NCBI GenBank assembly: GCA_012970285.1
Contig: JIBW01000003.1
Location: 434,001-498,000, forward strand
DNA length: 64,000 bases
Origin: Bacillaceae bacterium JMAK1
Lineage (GTDB): Bacteria; Bacillota; Bacilli; Bacillales; Marinococcaceae
Direction of reading: 5' to 3'
A program made the position numbers and the translations under genes. The notes beneath the pieces were generated by a model. The model saw nothing but the letters and a program-made list of their open reading frames with translations. It searched no databases and was not told the DNA's origin. This document shows positions 8,298 to 17,077 of this stretch, piece after piece (position 1 is the stretch's first letter; each line of letters starts with the position of its first letter).

Positions 8298-9902
8298 ATG
8301 AAGGCGAATGTGATGGACAATCTTATTAAAATGGTCGACTTAATTACCGAGCTTACGACTGCTCATTATTCGCAAGAACAGTTAGCGTCATTTGTGGACT
8401 GTCCAGTTTATCAAGAAGCGCAAGAGGGACGCACCGTATTTTTAGAGGGTCGCCCATCTTGTTTGAGAGAGCATTGTCTTTGCGATTCGACGTTCATTGT
8501 TAAAACAAACAAACAGGGAATGTTAGTAGCAAAAGGGAAACCAAAAAGGCTTGAAGAAGCTTTAGACTGCTTTATTGATGCCGGAGAATACTTAGGATTT
8601 CTGTATGATTATGAAAATCTAAAAGTTGAAAATCATAAATTGAAAAAAGAACTAAAGTTAATGATAAATGAAACGAATGAAGCAGTGATGGTTGTCAATC
8701 ACGAAGGAAAAATTCAGAGTGCTTCGTTACCTAGTTGTCGCATTTTCCAAGAAACTGAATCTTCAATGATTAATAAATCGATTTGTCTCTGGTCGGAAGT
8801 CTTATGGGACGAACTTAAGAAGGTTGAGTACTCAGGGAATATCCAGGTGAAAATTCATGATCATGACGTCAATGTGATTGTTCAAACTGTGATTGAAGGC
8901 GGAATTAAAGATCGTTACGTGTTGTACCTTCAAGTGAAAGATCGAAGCCAGGCACCTATTCATACGAACTATAGTTTTTCGAACATTATCGGGACTTCAC
9001 TTGCTGTTGAGCGGACGAAACGATTGGCAGAGCGAGTGGCACCAAGTGAGACGACGATCCTACTTCGAGGAGAAAGCGGAACGGGTAAGGAAGTCTTTGC
9101 ACAGTCCATTCATGCCGCGAGTAGACGGAGTGATCAACCATTTATTGCAATCAATTGTGCTGCAATTCCAGAGGCGCTGCTTGAGAGCGAATTGTTTGGG
9201 TATGATTCTGGGGCATTTACAGGTGCTAATCAGAAAGGAAAACTAGGCAAGTTCGAAGTTGCTAAAGGTGGCACGATCTTTCTTGATGAAGTGGGAGATA
9301 TGCCACTTTCATTACAAGCAAAGTTACTTCGACTTCTTCAGGAACGGAAGTTTGAACGGGTTGGAGGAACGATGAGCATTGACGTTGATGTCCGAATCAT
9401 TGCAGCAACGCATCAAGATTTAGATGTTCTCGTTCAGCAAGGGAAGTTTCGACAAGACTTATTTTTCCGCTTAAATGTCATCCAACTCGTCATCCCGAGT
9501 TTAAGAGATCGAATTGACGATCTTCCATTATTAACAGAGAGTTTTCTTAAAGAATATTCATTAAGACAAGGCGGACGTAGTAAGCATTTCACGGAGGAAG
9601 CGTGGCTATTATTGCAACAATATGATTGGCCGGGCAACATTCGTGAGTTAAAGAACGTGATTGCCCATGCGACGCAAATTGAAGTTGGTGATCAATTAAC
9701 CGTTGATAGCTTGCCTGTTGCGTTGAAGAAAGATTATAAGAATGTTGTCACAACCCCTACGCACGCCAGTGAAAAAGAACGGTTGTTAGAGTTATTAGAT
9801 CAATACGGGCGGCATACGGCAGCTAAAAAGCAAATCGCATACGAGTTAAATATGAGCTTACCAACGCTATATCGACGCTTGAAAAAGCATGGCATTAAAT
9901 AA
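8298..9902 (+). CDS. Sigma-54-dependent transcriptional activator
   Basis: A 534-residue enhancer-binding protein. The N-terminal about 100 residues hold Cys35, 55, 60, 62 and 91 (C-x4-C-x-C in the middle). A PAS-like segment is at about 110-200. The AAA+ domain (about 225-450) has Walker A GESGTGKE, the sigma-54-contacting GAFTGA loop and Walker B DEVGDM. A Fis-type helix-turn-helix ends the protein (MSLPTLYRRLKKHG). It should activate RpoN polymerase at the -24/-12 promoter located 150 bp downstream, before the DUF917 gene. The signal sensed is unknown; the cysteines suggest metal, Fe-S or redox input. Confidence 0.92.
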   Translation: MKANVMDNLIKMVDLITELTTAHYSQEQLASFVDCPVYQEAQEGRTVFLEGRPSCLREHCLCDSTFIVKTNKQGMLVAKGKPKRLEEALDCFIDAGEYLGFLYDYENLKVENHKLKKELKLMINETNEAVMVVNHEGKIQSASLPSCRIFQETESSMINKSICLWSEVLWDELKKVEYSGNIQVKIHDHDVNVIVQTVIEGGIKDRYVLYLQVKDRSQAPIHTNYSFSNIIGTSLAVERTKRLAERVAPSETTILLRGESGTGKEVFAQSIHAASRRSDQPFIAINCAAIPEALLESELFGYDSGAFTGANQKGKLGKFEVAKGGTIFLDEVGDMPLSLQAKLLRLLQERKFERVGGTMSIDVDVRIIAATHQDLDVLVQQGKFRQDLFFRLNVIQLVIPSLRDRIDDLPLLTESFLKEYSLRQGGRSKHFTEEAWLLLQQYDWPGNIRELKNVIAHATQIEVGDQLTVDSLPVALKKDYKNVVTTPTHASEKERLLELLDQYGRHTAAKKQIAYELNMSLPTLYRRLKKHGIK

Positions 9903-9903
9903 A

Positions 9904-9923
9904 GTGAGAAAACGTGAGAAAAC
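9904..9923 (+). repeat. Tandem 10-bp repeat, possible activator site
   Basis: GTGAGAAAAC occurs twice head-to-tail (9904-9913, 9914-9923), about 130-150 bp upstream of the sigma-54 promoter. That is the usual distance for an upstream activating sequence, but binding by the neighbouring activator is inference. Confidence 0.4.
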
Positions 9924-10052
9924 ATGATAATTCAAGAGTTATATTGTTAAAATCAACCATATCCACTTATTTTCAGTTTATCATTATCAACTTAGATCGG
10001 CATATAGGTTTGAGAAAATGCCCAAAACACAGGCTTTAGACATATAAAATAA

Positions 10053-10069
10053 TTGGCACGAATCTTGCT
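10053..10069 (+). promoter_or_regulatory. Sigma-54 (-24/-12) promoter
   Basis: TTGGCAC, five bases, then TTGCT: an exact match to the RpoN consensus TGGCAC-N5-TTGC with GG at 10055 and GC at 10067. Transcription would start near 10080, giving a leader of only about 16 bases before the DUF917 start at 10096. Confidence 0.92.
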
Positions 10070-10095
10070 TATTACTATGTAGGGAGGACAGGGGA

Positions 10096-11136
10096 ATGTG
10101 GAAGCTTTACAAAAGAGACATATCCGCTGTTGCCATAGGTGCGAAGTTTCTCGGTTGTGGGGGAGGAGGAGACCCATTTATCGTTGAAATGCTCATTAAA
10201 TCTGTGATGAATGATGAGGAGAGTATTCAAGTCCTCGAATGGCAAGACCTCACAGATCAGTGGATTGCACCGATTGCGATTATTGGTTCTCCGGAGTTTT
10301 ATAGTGAACAATTGCCTTCAGGAGATGAAGGTCGTTCATCACTAAAGTTGTATGAAGAGTATACAAGTACAGAGCCTCAAGCCTTAATTTCTTTAGAAAT
10401 TGGTGGGCTGAATGGTATTAGTCCAATTTTGACAGCACTTAGAAGTCGTTTGCCAATCGTAGATGGTGATGGAATGGGCAGGGCATTCCCAAAACTAAAG
10501 ATGAGTGTTTTAAACTTAGCGGTACCTTTAACGCCAGCAGCCGTGTATACACATAACTATCAAGAGGTCATAGATTTCGTTCCGAATGAGAAGGCAAGTG
10601 AATACTTGCACAGTGTCGTTCAGCAAAATGGTGGTTTTGCACATTTAACGAGTTATGTAGGAAATGCAAAAAAAATCTCGACAGCCATGATTCCGGGTAC
10701 GTTAACCGTCGCTAAAGCGATTGGAGAGATTATAGAGAAGCAAATTACTGCTTTTGATAAACAAGAACAGTTACAGAAAATGTTTGGTAATTCGATTTAT
10801 GGAAAGATAGAGTGGATTCTTTCTGGCGTTATTGAACAGGTTGAGCGTGATTTTTATGATGGCGTCGTTACTGGTAGATGCCTCGTTCGAGCGCATTCTG
10901 TTCAAGATTATCGAATGGTTACCATATTTTTTGAAAATGAATTTGTTTACGTTGCATCTGAACATGACCGACTTGCGACAACGCCTGATTTAATTGTCGT
11001 TTGTGAAATGGAGACGCTTAGGCCACTAATGGCTTCAACGATACAAAAAGGAACCGAGATTACGATTGCAAAGGTTGCATGCCCGTCGATTTTAAAGACT
11101 GAAAAAATGCGTAACCTTTACAAGCGTAATGACTAA
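10096..11136 (+). CDS. DUF917 family protein
   Basis: A 346-residue cytosolic protein with the family hallmarks FLGCGGGGDP near the N-terminus and VDGDGMGRAFP around residue 120. DUF917 proteins are repeatedly found next to hydantoinase/oxoprolinase-type genes and are thought to act with them on cyclic amide or related substrates; no reaction can be stated. It is the first gene behind the sigma-54 promoter and has a strong AGGGAGG site. The next gene starts 11 bp after its stop, so the two form an operon. Confidence 0.85.
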   Translation: MWKLYKRDISAVAIGAKFLGCGGGGDPFIVEMLIKSVMNDEESIQVLEWQDLTDQWIAPIAIIGSPEFYSEQLPSGDEGRSSLKLYEEYTSTEPQALISLEIGGLNGISPILTALRSRLPIVDGDGMGRAFPKLKMSVLNLAVPLTPAAVYTHNYQEVIDFVPNEKASEYLHSVVQQNGGFAHLTSYVGNAKKISTAMIPGTLTVAKAIGEIIEKQITAFDKQEQLQKMFGNSIYGKIEWILSGVIEQVERDFYDGVVTGRCLVRAHSVQDYRMVTIFFENEFVYVASEHDRLATTPDLIVVCEMETLRPLMASTIQKGTEITIAKVACPSILKTEKMRNLYKRND

Positions 11137-11147
11137 AAGAGGTGCAC

Positions 11148-12536
11148 ATGAGACTAGGAATTGATGTTGGACGTTCGTATACAGACGCCGTATTAACGTC
11201 AGAGAATGGAAGGATCTTTGCCAGAACGAAAAGTACCAAAGGTGAAGATTCAGTCGAGAATACGAGATTGGCACTATCAACTATTTTTGGACAAATCAAA
11301 GGTAACGAGGCCAGTATAAAAGGAATATTTGTATGTTCTTCACACATCGAGCAGGCGCTTAATGAAGCCGAGCGTTTAGCTAAAACGTACCTCGTACGTA
11401 TTTCACCGATGCCATCAATTTTACAGCCAGCAGTCGATTGGCCAGAAGACCTTCAAGACCACATTGTCGGTACGACCCATCTTTCTTCGACAGAAGACGA
11501 TCAAGAATGGGACGAACTAATCGTTAAGATTAAAGAAAGCGACGCACAATCGATTGCAGTCGTTGGAGTAAATGCTCCAATGGATGCTGAATCCGAACGA
11601 CGCCTCGGCGCAAAAATCACAGTAAGACTACCTGAACTTGCGGTAAGTTTATCTCACCAATTCGGGAGCATTGGTTTTATTGAACGAGAGAACACAACGT
11701 TACTTAACGCGATGCTTAGACCAGCTACTGTACTTTCAAAAAACTTGTTGCATGAAATTCTATCTGATTACGGTGTGCAGGCACCGGTTTGGATTGCCAA
11801 ACATGATGGTACGCTCATGACAGAGAGCGAAGCGCTCGGTTCGCCAATAAAGACGATTGCTTCAAATCGTGCGATGGCATTTCAAGGAGCAGGTGAGCTG
11901 GCTAGGTTAACGGACTATGTTGTCGTAAACGTAGGAGAGAATGAAGCAGGAGTTGCTGTCGTAAAGAATAGCAAAGTTGATGAAGCATCATTAGCGATGC
12001 GAATTGATGGCATTCGAACGACAATTTCTTTACCTAGTTACGAACATGTAGAAGCAATACCTGAACGACTCAAGGAGTATGAACGACTAGATATAGAGAG
12101 AAAAAAAATACAGCATCCTAACTATATAGATGATTTTCAATTGTTTTGTTCGAACGTTCGATCCGTTATTGAACGTGTGCAACCTCGTTACGATGAATTG
12201 CCGATTGTGCTTGTAGGAAGTCGGAGTGAAACATTATTCCCGCATTTAGAGTCTAGGTATGAAACGTGGTTACTCCCAGATGCATCGAATTATTCTTGTG
12301 CGTATGGTCTTTGTTTTGCGATGGTAGGGAGCGAGTCTGATGGAATCTATCATCTAAAAGATTCATCGAAACAAGAGGTTATTGAGCGTGAAATGCGTAA
12401 GGCTGAGATTTGTTTAAATGAAAAAGCGAGATTTCTCATCCGTGATCAAGAAGTAGAAGAGTATCCGTTTTGTTATTTAGATGGAGAGATTTCCCGGATT
12501 CGAGTGAGGGTTAAAGGTTCATTACAACTAAACTAA
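11148..12536 (+). CDS. Hydantoinase/oxoprolinase family protein (HyuA-like)
   Basis: A 462-residue protein with an ASKHA-type N-terminus (LGIDVGRSYTDAVL, phosphate-binding loop) typical of hydantoinase A/5-oxoprolinase family members, which hydrolyse cyclic amides, often with ATP. I place the start at ATG 11148, five bases after AAAGAGG, rather than the GTG at 11142 inside that site. It is shorter than canonical HyuA (about 700 residues), matching the short subgroup that pairs with DUF917. Expression is expected from the sigma-54 promoter. Substrate unknown. Confidence 0.82.
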   Translation: MRLGIDVGRSYTDAVLTSENGRIFARTKSTKGEDSVENTRLALSTIFGQIKGNEASIKGIFVCSSHIEQALNEAERLAKTYLVRISPMPSILQPAVDWPEDLQDHIVGTTHLSSTEDDQEWDELIVKIKESDAQSIAVVGVNAPMDAESERRLGAKITVRLPELAVSLSHQFGSIGFIERENTTLLNAMLRPATVLSKNLLHEILSDYGVQAPVWIAKHDGTLMTESEALGSPIKTIASNRAMAFQGAGELARLTDYVVVNVGENEAGVAVVKNSKVDEASLAMRIDGIRTTISLPSYEHVEAIPERLKEYERLDIERKKIQHPNYIDDFQLFCSNVRSVIERVQPRYDELPIVLVGSRSETLFPHLESRYETWLLPDASNYSCAYGLCFAMVGSESDGIYHLKDSSKQEVIEREMRKAEICLNEKARFLIRDQEVEEYPFCYLDGEISRIRVRVKGSLQLN

Positions 12537-12572
12537 GCGAGTGAAAGGGCATTTCCTTTTGCTCGCTTTTTA
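12535..12572 (+). terminator. Terminator of the sigma-54 operon
   Basis: A 14-bp stem with two G-T pairs (12535-12548 with 12555-12568) and a T-run, overlapping the stop codon of the HyuA-like gene. Confidence 0.88.
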
Positions 12573-12606
12573 GCATCGAAAAGTAGATGAGCCCTACTCC
12601 TAACTC

Positions 12607-12627
12607 ATTATAAGCATAGCTTATAAT
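12607..12627. promoter_or_regulatory. Operator-like palindrome
   Basis: A perfect 9-bp inverted repeat (ATTATAAGC and its complement) around a 3-base centre, in the leader region of the following small membrane-protein gene. No regulator is assigned. Confidence 0.4.
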
Positions 12628-12786
12628 AACGTGATCTAAAAAAGCGTCACGATCAGACGTAATCTGCTAAGAGGTATAAAGAATTCATGACAAGACTAGT
12701 TGTTATTTGCACTAGATTTTGCGGAATACATAGAGTAGTAACTTCATAGCTTCTATATATACAAAGGAGTTAAGAAGGTGGATATA

Positions 12787-12927
12787 ATGATAAAACAATG
12801 GAAATTAAAAATTGATCGTTACTTTGATCTGGAAGAAGATCGTTATGGACAAGCATGGATGTACGGCTTACTGAGTGTAGGGGTGTTATTCTTGCTTTTT
12901 GTAACCGTGATGATCTTTACGGCATAG
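12787..12927 (+). CDS. Small single-pass membrane protein
   Basis: A 46-residue frame with a basic/acidic N-terminal half (IKQWKLKIDRYFDLEEDRYG) and one hydrophobic segment (LLSVGVLFLLFVTVMIF). AAGGTGG lies five bases before the ATG; an in-frame GTG at 12778 is an alternative start. Not recognised. It sits in a group of very small genes between the sigma-54 operon and cytochrome c-551. Confidence 0.6.
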   Translation: MIKQWKLKIDRYFDLEEDRYGQAWMYGLLSVGVLFLLFVTVMIFTA

Positions 12928-13061
12928 TCTATTAAGTTCTGCTTGGAATGTTTTCTCAAAAGCTCACCTTTAAACGTTTATCATGACGAGTTCGGTGGTA
13001 ATGATAGGAAATACACATAGACAAAATGCCTGAATGTAGAAGTGTGGTGAGCGTGAGTCTA

Positions 13062-13166
13062 ATGAATCGAATGGTTCGTAGTGAGTTAACTGAAGGTCTA
13101 AAAAAGACAGCAAGGTTCAGAAAGAAAAACGAGCGAAGTAAACATCGTGTTGTTCATAAGAACTAG
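13062..13166 (+). CDS. Very small basic protein
   Basis: A 34-residue, strongly basic frame (RKKNERSKHRVVHKN at the end). A GTG at 13047 could extend it by five residues. It is followed immediately by a good terminator, which supports a real transcript. Function unknown; a small RNA carrying a chance frame is the alternative. Confidence 0.4.
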   Translation: MNRMVRSELTEGLKKTARFRKKNERSKHRVVHKN

Positions 13167-13194
13167 ACCAACGAAACAGAACGTTGGTTTTTTT
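13167..13194 (+). terminator. Terminator after the 34-residue gene
   Basis: Stem ACCAACG/CGTTGGT (13167-13173 with 13182-13188) followed by a run of seven T. Confidence 0.85.
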
Positions 13195-13292
13195 GTCGTT
13201 GAAAAAAACATTCGTTTAAAGAAATACGGAATGTGGTAAATACAATGGTAGTGATACTTATTTAATTTATGGAATATAGGAGGAGGGACCTT

Positions 13293-13670
13293 ATGAAAAA
13301 GTGGCTAATCGTGTTCGGTGCAGCGGCATTTATGCTTGCAGGTTGTAACGAAGATGCAGGTGACGTTCAAGAGCCTGTTGGGGACTCATTTGAAGATAGT
13401 GGTGGTCCATCAAGCGCAAGTGAAGAGGGAGAAGACGGTGGAGAAGGTGAAACTGTTGACTCTGGTGAAGGTGCTTCTTTGTATGAAGAGAACTGTTTAA
13501 GCTGTCATGGCCAAGATATGCAAGGTGAATCTGGTCCAGGAATTGCTGGAATGGGAGAAGACGAAGTCATGAATGCCATTGCAGAAGGCCCTGGTAGTAT
13601 GCCTGAGAACCTCGTAGAAGGCGAAGATGCTGAAGCCGTTGCGGCATACGTAGCGGAAGGCGGAGAATAA
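13293..13670 (+). CDS. cccB: Cytochrome c-551 lipoprotein
   Basis: A 125-residue membrane-anchored small cytochrome c that carries electrons outside the cytoplasmic membrane. The lipobox FMLAGC follows a short signal sequence, so Cys is lipidated. CLSCH binds heme c covalently and a Met in PGSMPENL is the probable sixth ligand. The linker (about residues 21-60) is almost all Glu, Asp, Gly and Ser, and the whole protein is very acidic, as in alkaliphilic bacilli. ATG 13293 follows AGGAGGAGGG. No cytochrome biogenesis genes are adjacent. Confidence 0.88.
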   Translation: MKKWLIVFGAAAFMLAGCNEDAGDVQEPVGDSFEDSGGPSSASEEGEDGGEGETVDSGEGASLYEENCLSCHGQDMQGESGPGIAGMGEDEVMNAIAEGPGSMPENLVEGEDAEAVAAYVAEGGE

Positions 13671-13674
13671 ATAG

Positions 13675-13710
13675 AAAGCTTTCGCAAAGATGATTGCGAA
13701 AGCTTTTTTT
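13675..13710. terminator. Bidirectional terminator
   Basis: A 12-bp perfect stem (13675-13686 with 13695-13706) with a T-run, between convergent cccB and the 142-residue gene. Confidence 0.9.
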
Positions 13711-14137
13711 AAATTGTACGCATGGGAATTCGTTCGAAGATTCGATAGGAAACAACGTATTTAGAATTTACTAGACAATTCGGGGATAACGGAATAAATC
13801 CTTCACGTCGTTCTGAAAGAAGTTGGCGCAACATGTTCGCTGTATTCTCTTGGGTGTCCTTGCTGTGGTAAAGCACTTCTTCATTGCTAATCATTTTAAA
13901 TGTTACGTCACTCTTTACTTGGTCACTTGGTTCATATAACACGCCACTTTCATAGATCTCAATATGGGTGACTTGATCTTTATCAAGGTATAAGGTTTCG
14001 TCTAATTCGATGAAACGGTCAGTTGTATCGAGCCATTCTTTTGCAATTGCGGAAGCTGTAAAAATCGATTCCGCTTGAATAAGGTGACCGATGGAATGAC
14101 CTGAGGTCATATAGTAATTCACTTCATAACTGTTCAT
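13709..14137 (-). CDS. Hypothetical protein (142 aa)
   Basis: A soluble-looking, mildly acidic protein without signal or membrane segments. The start is supported by GGGGG upstream. N-terminal half contains YYMTSGHSIGHLIQAES and EWLDTTDRFIELDETLYLDKDQ; I do not recognise the family. Monocistronic, convergent with cccB. Confidence 0.65.
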   Translation of the reverse strand: MNSYEVNYYMTSGHSIGHLIQAESIFTASAIAKEWLDTTDRFIELDETLYLDKDQVTHIEIYESGVLYEPSDQVKSDVTFKMISNEEVLYHSKDTQENTANMLRQLLSERREGFIPLSPNCLVNSKYVVSYRIFERIPMRTI

Positions 14138-14410
14138 TGCAACCCCCTAAATAAAACGGTATAAGAAAAATAAAAACGAATTAATATATCTCGTTTACGA
14201 GACTTTATAACAAATAATAGCACGAAAGTAGTCGCATAATCCTGATTCTTTTCTACTGAATTTGGTGAATTAAGTCGCTTTATTTCGATCTTTAGTCTGT
14301 AAAAACACTAGATAAGCTCACCATTTGTATACATCGTTGCTTTAAAAAGTAAACGCTACCATATTGCATGGTAGAATAAATAGGAATGAGATCGAGAAAG
14401 TAGGGTTCCT

Positions 14411-15343
14411 ATGAAGAAAAAAGTAATTTTAGATTGTGATCCTGGACATGATGATGCGATTGCAATCTTTTTAGCTGCTGGAAGCGATGCGATTGACTTA
14501 CTTGCCATTACGACGGTGAGTGGGAATGCTAGAATTGAGGATACGACGAGAAACGCACTCGTAGCATGTGAACTAGCTGGACTCGACGATATTCCTGTGG
14601 CAGCAGGAGCATGTGAACCACTCGTCGGAGAACAAGTTATATCAGTTGATATACACGGAAAATCAGGTATGGATGGTCCAGACGTTCGACCACCTAAAAA
14701 GCAGGCTGTAGATCAACACGCGGTCGATTATCTCATTGATACGATCCACCGTGAAGAAGATCCCATAACACTTGTTGCAACCGGCCCATTAACGAATGTT
14801 GCTCAAGCGATTAAGAAGGATCGGTCAATCGTTGAGAAGTTGGATGAGATCGTCATCATGGGTGGAGGATCATTTGGCAACAAAACACCTGCTGCAGAAT
14901 TTAATATCTATGTCGATGCCGAAGCTGCTAAGGTGGTTTTTGAAAGTGGCGTGAAGTTGACGATGGTCGGATTAGATCTTACTCATCAAGCGTTAGCGCA
15001 AGACCGAGAAATTGCTGCGATTGAAAACATTGATGGAGAAGTAGCGGCATTTACAGTGGAATTATTGAGGTTTTTCCGTTCGACCTACTTAGATGTGTTT
15101 GATATTGACGGAGGACCGATTCATGATGCGTGCTGCATTGCGTACTGCATTAACCCAGAAGTATTCACGACGAAGCATCTTCATGTAGATATTGAAATAA
15201 AAGCTGAACATACATACGGTATGACTGTGATTGATTATCATCATGTACTAGAAAAAGAACCAAATGCACACGTTGCAATGGAATTGAATCAAGACATATT
15301 CTGGGACATGCTTTATTCCTCACTACAAAACTTAAACAAATAG
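14411..15343 (+). CDS. Nucleoside hydrolase (IunH/Rih family)
   Basis: A 310-residue cytosolic enzyme that splits nucleosides into base and ribose. The N-terminal DCDPGHDDA motif chelates Ca2+ and positions the nucleophilic water; VMGGGSFG and the GGPIHDACCIAY motif complete the site. The pyrimidine or purine preference cannot be decided from sequence. It is monocistronic with a terminator. A cre-like sequence (two mismatches) lies about 50 bp upstream. Confidence 0.9.
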   Translation: MKKKVILDCDPGHDDAIAIFLAAGSDAIDLLAITTVSGNARIEDTTRNALVACELAGLDDIPVAAGACEPLVGEQVISVDIHGKSGMDGPDVRPPKKQAVDQHAVDYLIDTIHREEDPITLVATGPLTNVAQAIKKDRSIVEKLDEIVIMGGGSFGNKTPAAEFNIYVDAEAAKVVFESGVKLTMVGLDLTHQALAQDREIAAIENIDGEVAAFTVELLRFFRSTYLDVFDIDGGPIHDACCIAYCINPEVFTTKHLHVDIEIKAEHTYGMTVIDYHHVLEKEPNAHVAMELNQDIFWDMLYSSLQNLNK

Positions 15344-15382
15344 AATGGCCGACGGTGTTGAGAAACTTCAGCACAAATGAGT

Positions 15383-15436
15383 AAACGGCTGTTGTGATTA
15401 ACACTTGCCATAGGCGTAGTCACAACAGCCGTTTTT
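15383..15436. terminator. Bidirectional terminator
   Basis: A 15-bp perfect stem (15383-15397 with 15420-15434) with a 22-base loop, between the convergent nucleoside hydrolase and alkaline phosphatase genes. Confidence 0.85.
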
Positions 15437-15471
15437 CTAACGCATGGTTTCGTTGCAATACAAAAGCATTG

Positions 15472-16806
15472 CTAATCGACACGTTCCTCGGAGTGGAGTT
15501 GTAGAAGTTCGCGCATTTTCATCGGAATCTCAGTGTTATCTTGCGTTGTAGCAAACTGAGAAGCACCAGGACCATAACTATACAAAGGGACATTTGCGGC
15601 TTCATGAGCGTGAGTCGTCCAACCGATCGCTGCCCGTTCACTTATAAGGGTAGCGATTTCTTTATGCATTGAATCAGCTTGCTCCACGCGATCAACCTCT
15701 TCTTCCGTGACATCTTCAATTCCTGCGTATTCTTCTAATACTTCTTGGACATCCATCTTCTCTTTTTTAATGTAATCTTCTAATGTGTCTACAGAGCGTG
15801 TGACGTTTTGAATAACCTCAGGATAGAAATGATAGTCGTCATCATAACCGAGAGCCATACCGCCAGTGCTGTGATCAGCGGTCACGACAATGAGTGTATT
15901 CTCATCTTGTTTAGCGAAGTCATAAGCAACCTGTACCGCCCGATCAAATGCGAGCGTTTCTTGTATCATATCTGCTGGAGAATTGTCGTGTCCCGCATGA
16001 TCAATGCGCCCGCCTTCAACGACTAAAAAGAAGCCATCTTTGGTTTTACTAAGTTGCTGGATTGCTACTTCGGTCATCATTTCCAGCGAAGGCTCTTTCG
16101 TTTCTTCTCGGTCAAGTTCAAAGGAGAGGTGGCTGTCATGAAACAAGCCTAATACTTTATCCGTTCCATCTACCCGTTGCAAGTTATCGACGTCCTCAAT
16201 GAACTCGTAGCCAAGTTGATTTGCTTCGGCGATTAAGTCTCGACCATCGTCACGATCGTCAAAGTAGGTTCGCCCACCGCCAAATAAGACGTCCGTTTCG
16301 TCATCGAGCAACTGCGGTGCAATATCTTCTTCGCTTTTTCGACGATCAATGTGGGCAGCAAATGCTGCAGGCGTTGCATGTGTGAGACGAGCGGTAGTGA
16401 CCATTCCAGTTGCTTTGCCGATGGATTTGGCTTCTGTAAAAATGGACGATACGTCTTCATAAGTTCCTTCTTTGATGGGTGCTTTGCCGATGACACCGTT
16501 GTCCGTTTTATGACCAGTGGCTAGTGCCGTTCCTGCCGCAGCAGAGTCAGTGACAAGATGATCGTTTGAGTGTGTTCGAACGAGACCGATATAAGGAAAT
16601 TGATCGACGGCAAGCTCTTCATACCCACTGCCGTCACTGAGCGTGTAAGAAGCCGCGGTTAATTGGTCTGTTCCCATCCCATCTCCAATCATCAAAATAA
16701 CATTATCAACCGTTACTTGATCATCGGTTTGCAAAAACGTTAATCCAATGATGGAACTTACGATAAGTGCAAACGAAGCTACCGCTTTTATAAGTGAAAA
16801 TCGCAA
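15472..16806 (-). CDS. Alkaline phosphatase
   Basis: A 444-residue exported phosphomonoesterase. The catalytic serine is in DSAAAGTA; metal ligands are in MIGDGMG, THATPAAFAAHIDRR, VEGGRIDHAGHD, TADHSTGG and THAHEAA, so the two-zinc site appears complete. GGGGGTGG five bases before TTG 16806 favours that start over an in-frame GTG at 16821 inside the ribosome site. The N-terminal hydrophobic segment (about residues 5-25) is a signal peptide or membrane anchor. B. subtilis homologues are phosphate-starvation induced; no Pho box could be confirmed here. Confidence 0.9.
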   Translation of the reverse strand: MRFSLIKAVASFALIVSSIIGLTFLQTDDQVTVDNVILMIGDGMGTDQLTAASYTLSDGSGYEELAVDQFPYIGLVRTHSNDHLVTDSAAAGTALATGHKTDNGVIGKAPIKEGTYEDVSSIFTEAKSIGKATGMVTTARLTHATPAAFAAHIDRRKSEEDIAPQLLDDETDVLFGGGRTYFDDRDDGRDLIAEANQLGYEFIEDVDNLQRVDGTDKVLGLFHDSHLSFELDREETKEPSLEMMTEVAIQQLSKTKDGFFLVVEGGRIDHAGHDNSPADMIQETLAFDRAVQVAYDFAKQDENTLIVVTADHSTGGMALGYDDDYHFYPEVIQNVTRSVDTLEDYIKKEKMDVQEVLEEYAGIEDVTEEEVDRVEQADSMHKEIATLISERAAIGWTTHAHEAANVPLYSYGPGASQFATTQDNTEIPMKMRELLQLHSEERVD

Positions 16807-17032
16807 AGCAACCACCCCCACGATGAACTAGATTATCCGTTATGCCATGAATGTAGCATTAGAACATGAGAATTGCATGAGAAGCGTGTTAAAAACAATC
16901 TTATTTCTAGCTTATGCAAAGGGTCGTTATGTCTATCCTTTTGACGATCTGGAGTGAGATTACAAGTATGTGGGGATAGTAGTGATTTTTCTTTCCATAG
17001 GGGACGATCCTATTAAAAAAGCGTTTAGCTCA

Positions 17033-17063
17033 ACAAAAAAAAACGAGGAGAATACCCTCGTTT
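17033..17063 (-). terminator. Terminator of the FusB-family gene
   Basis: An 8-bp stem (17041-17048 with 17056-17063) with a run of A on the plus strand, that is T on the minus transcript. Confidence 0.8.
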
Positions 17064-17077
17064 CACAATCTCTACGG

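Noticed and set aside
14347-14360. cre site upstream of the nucleoside hydrolase
   Set aside because: Two mismatches to the cre consensus; too weak to list as a feature.
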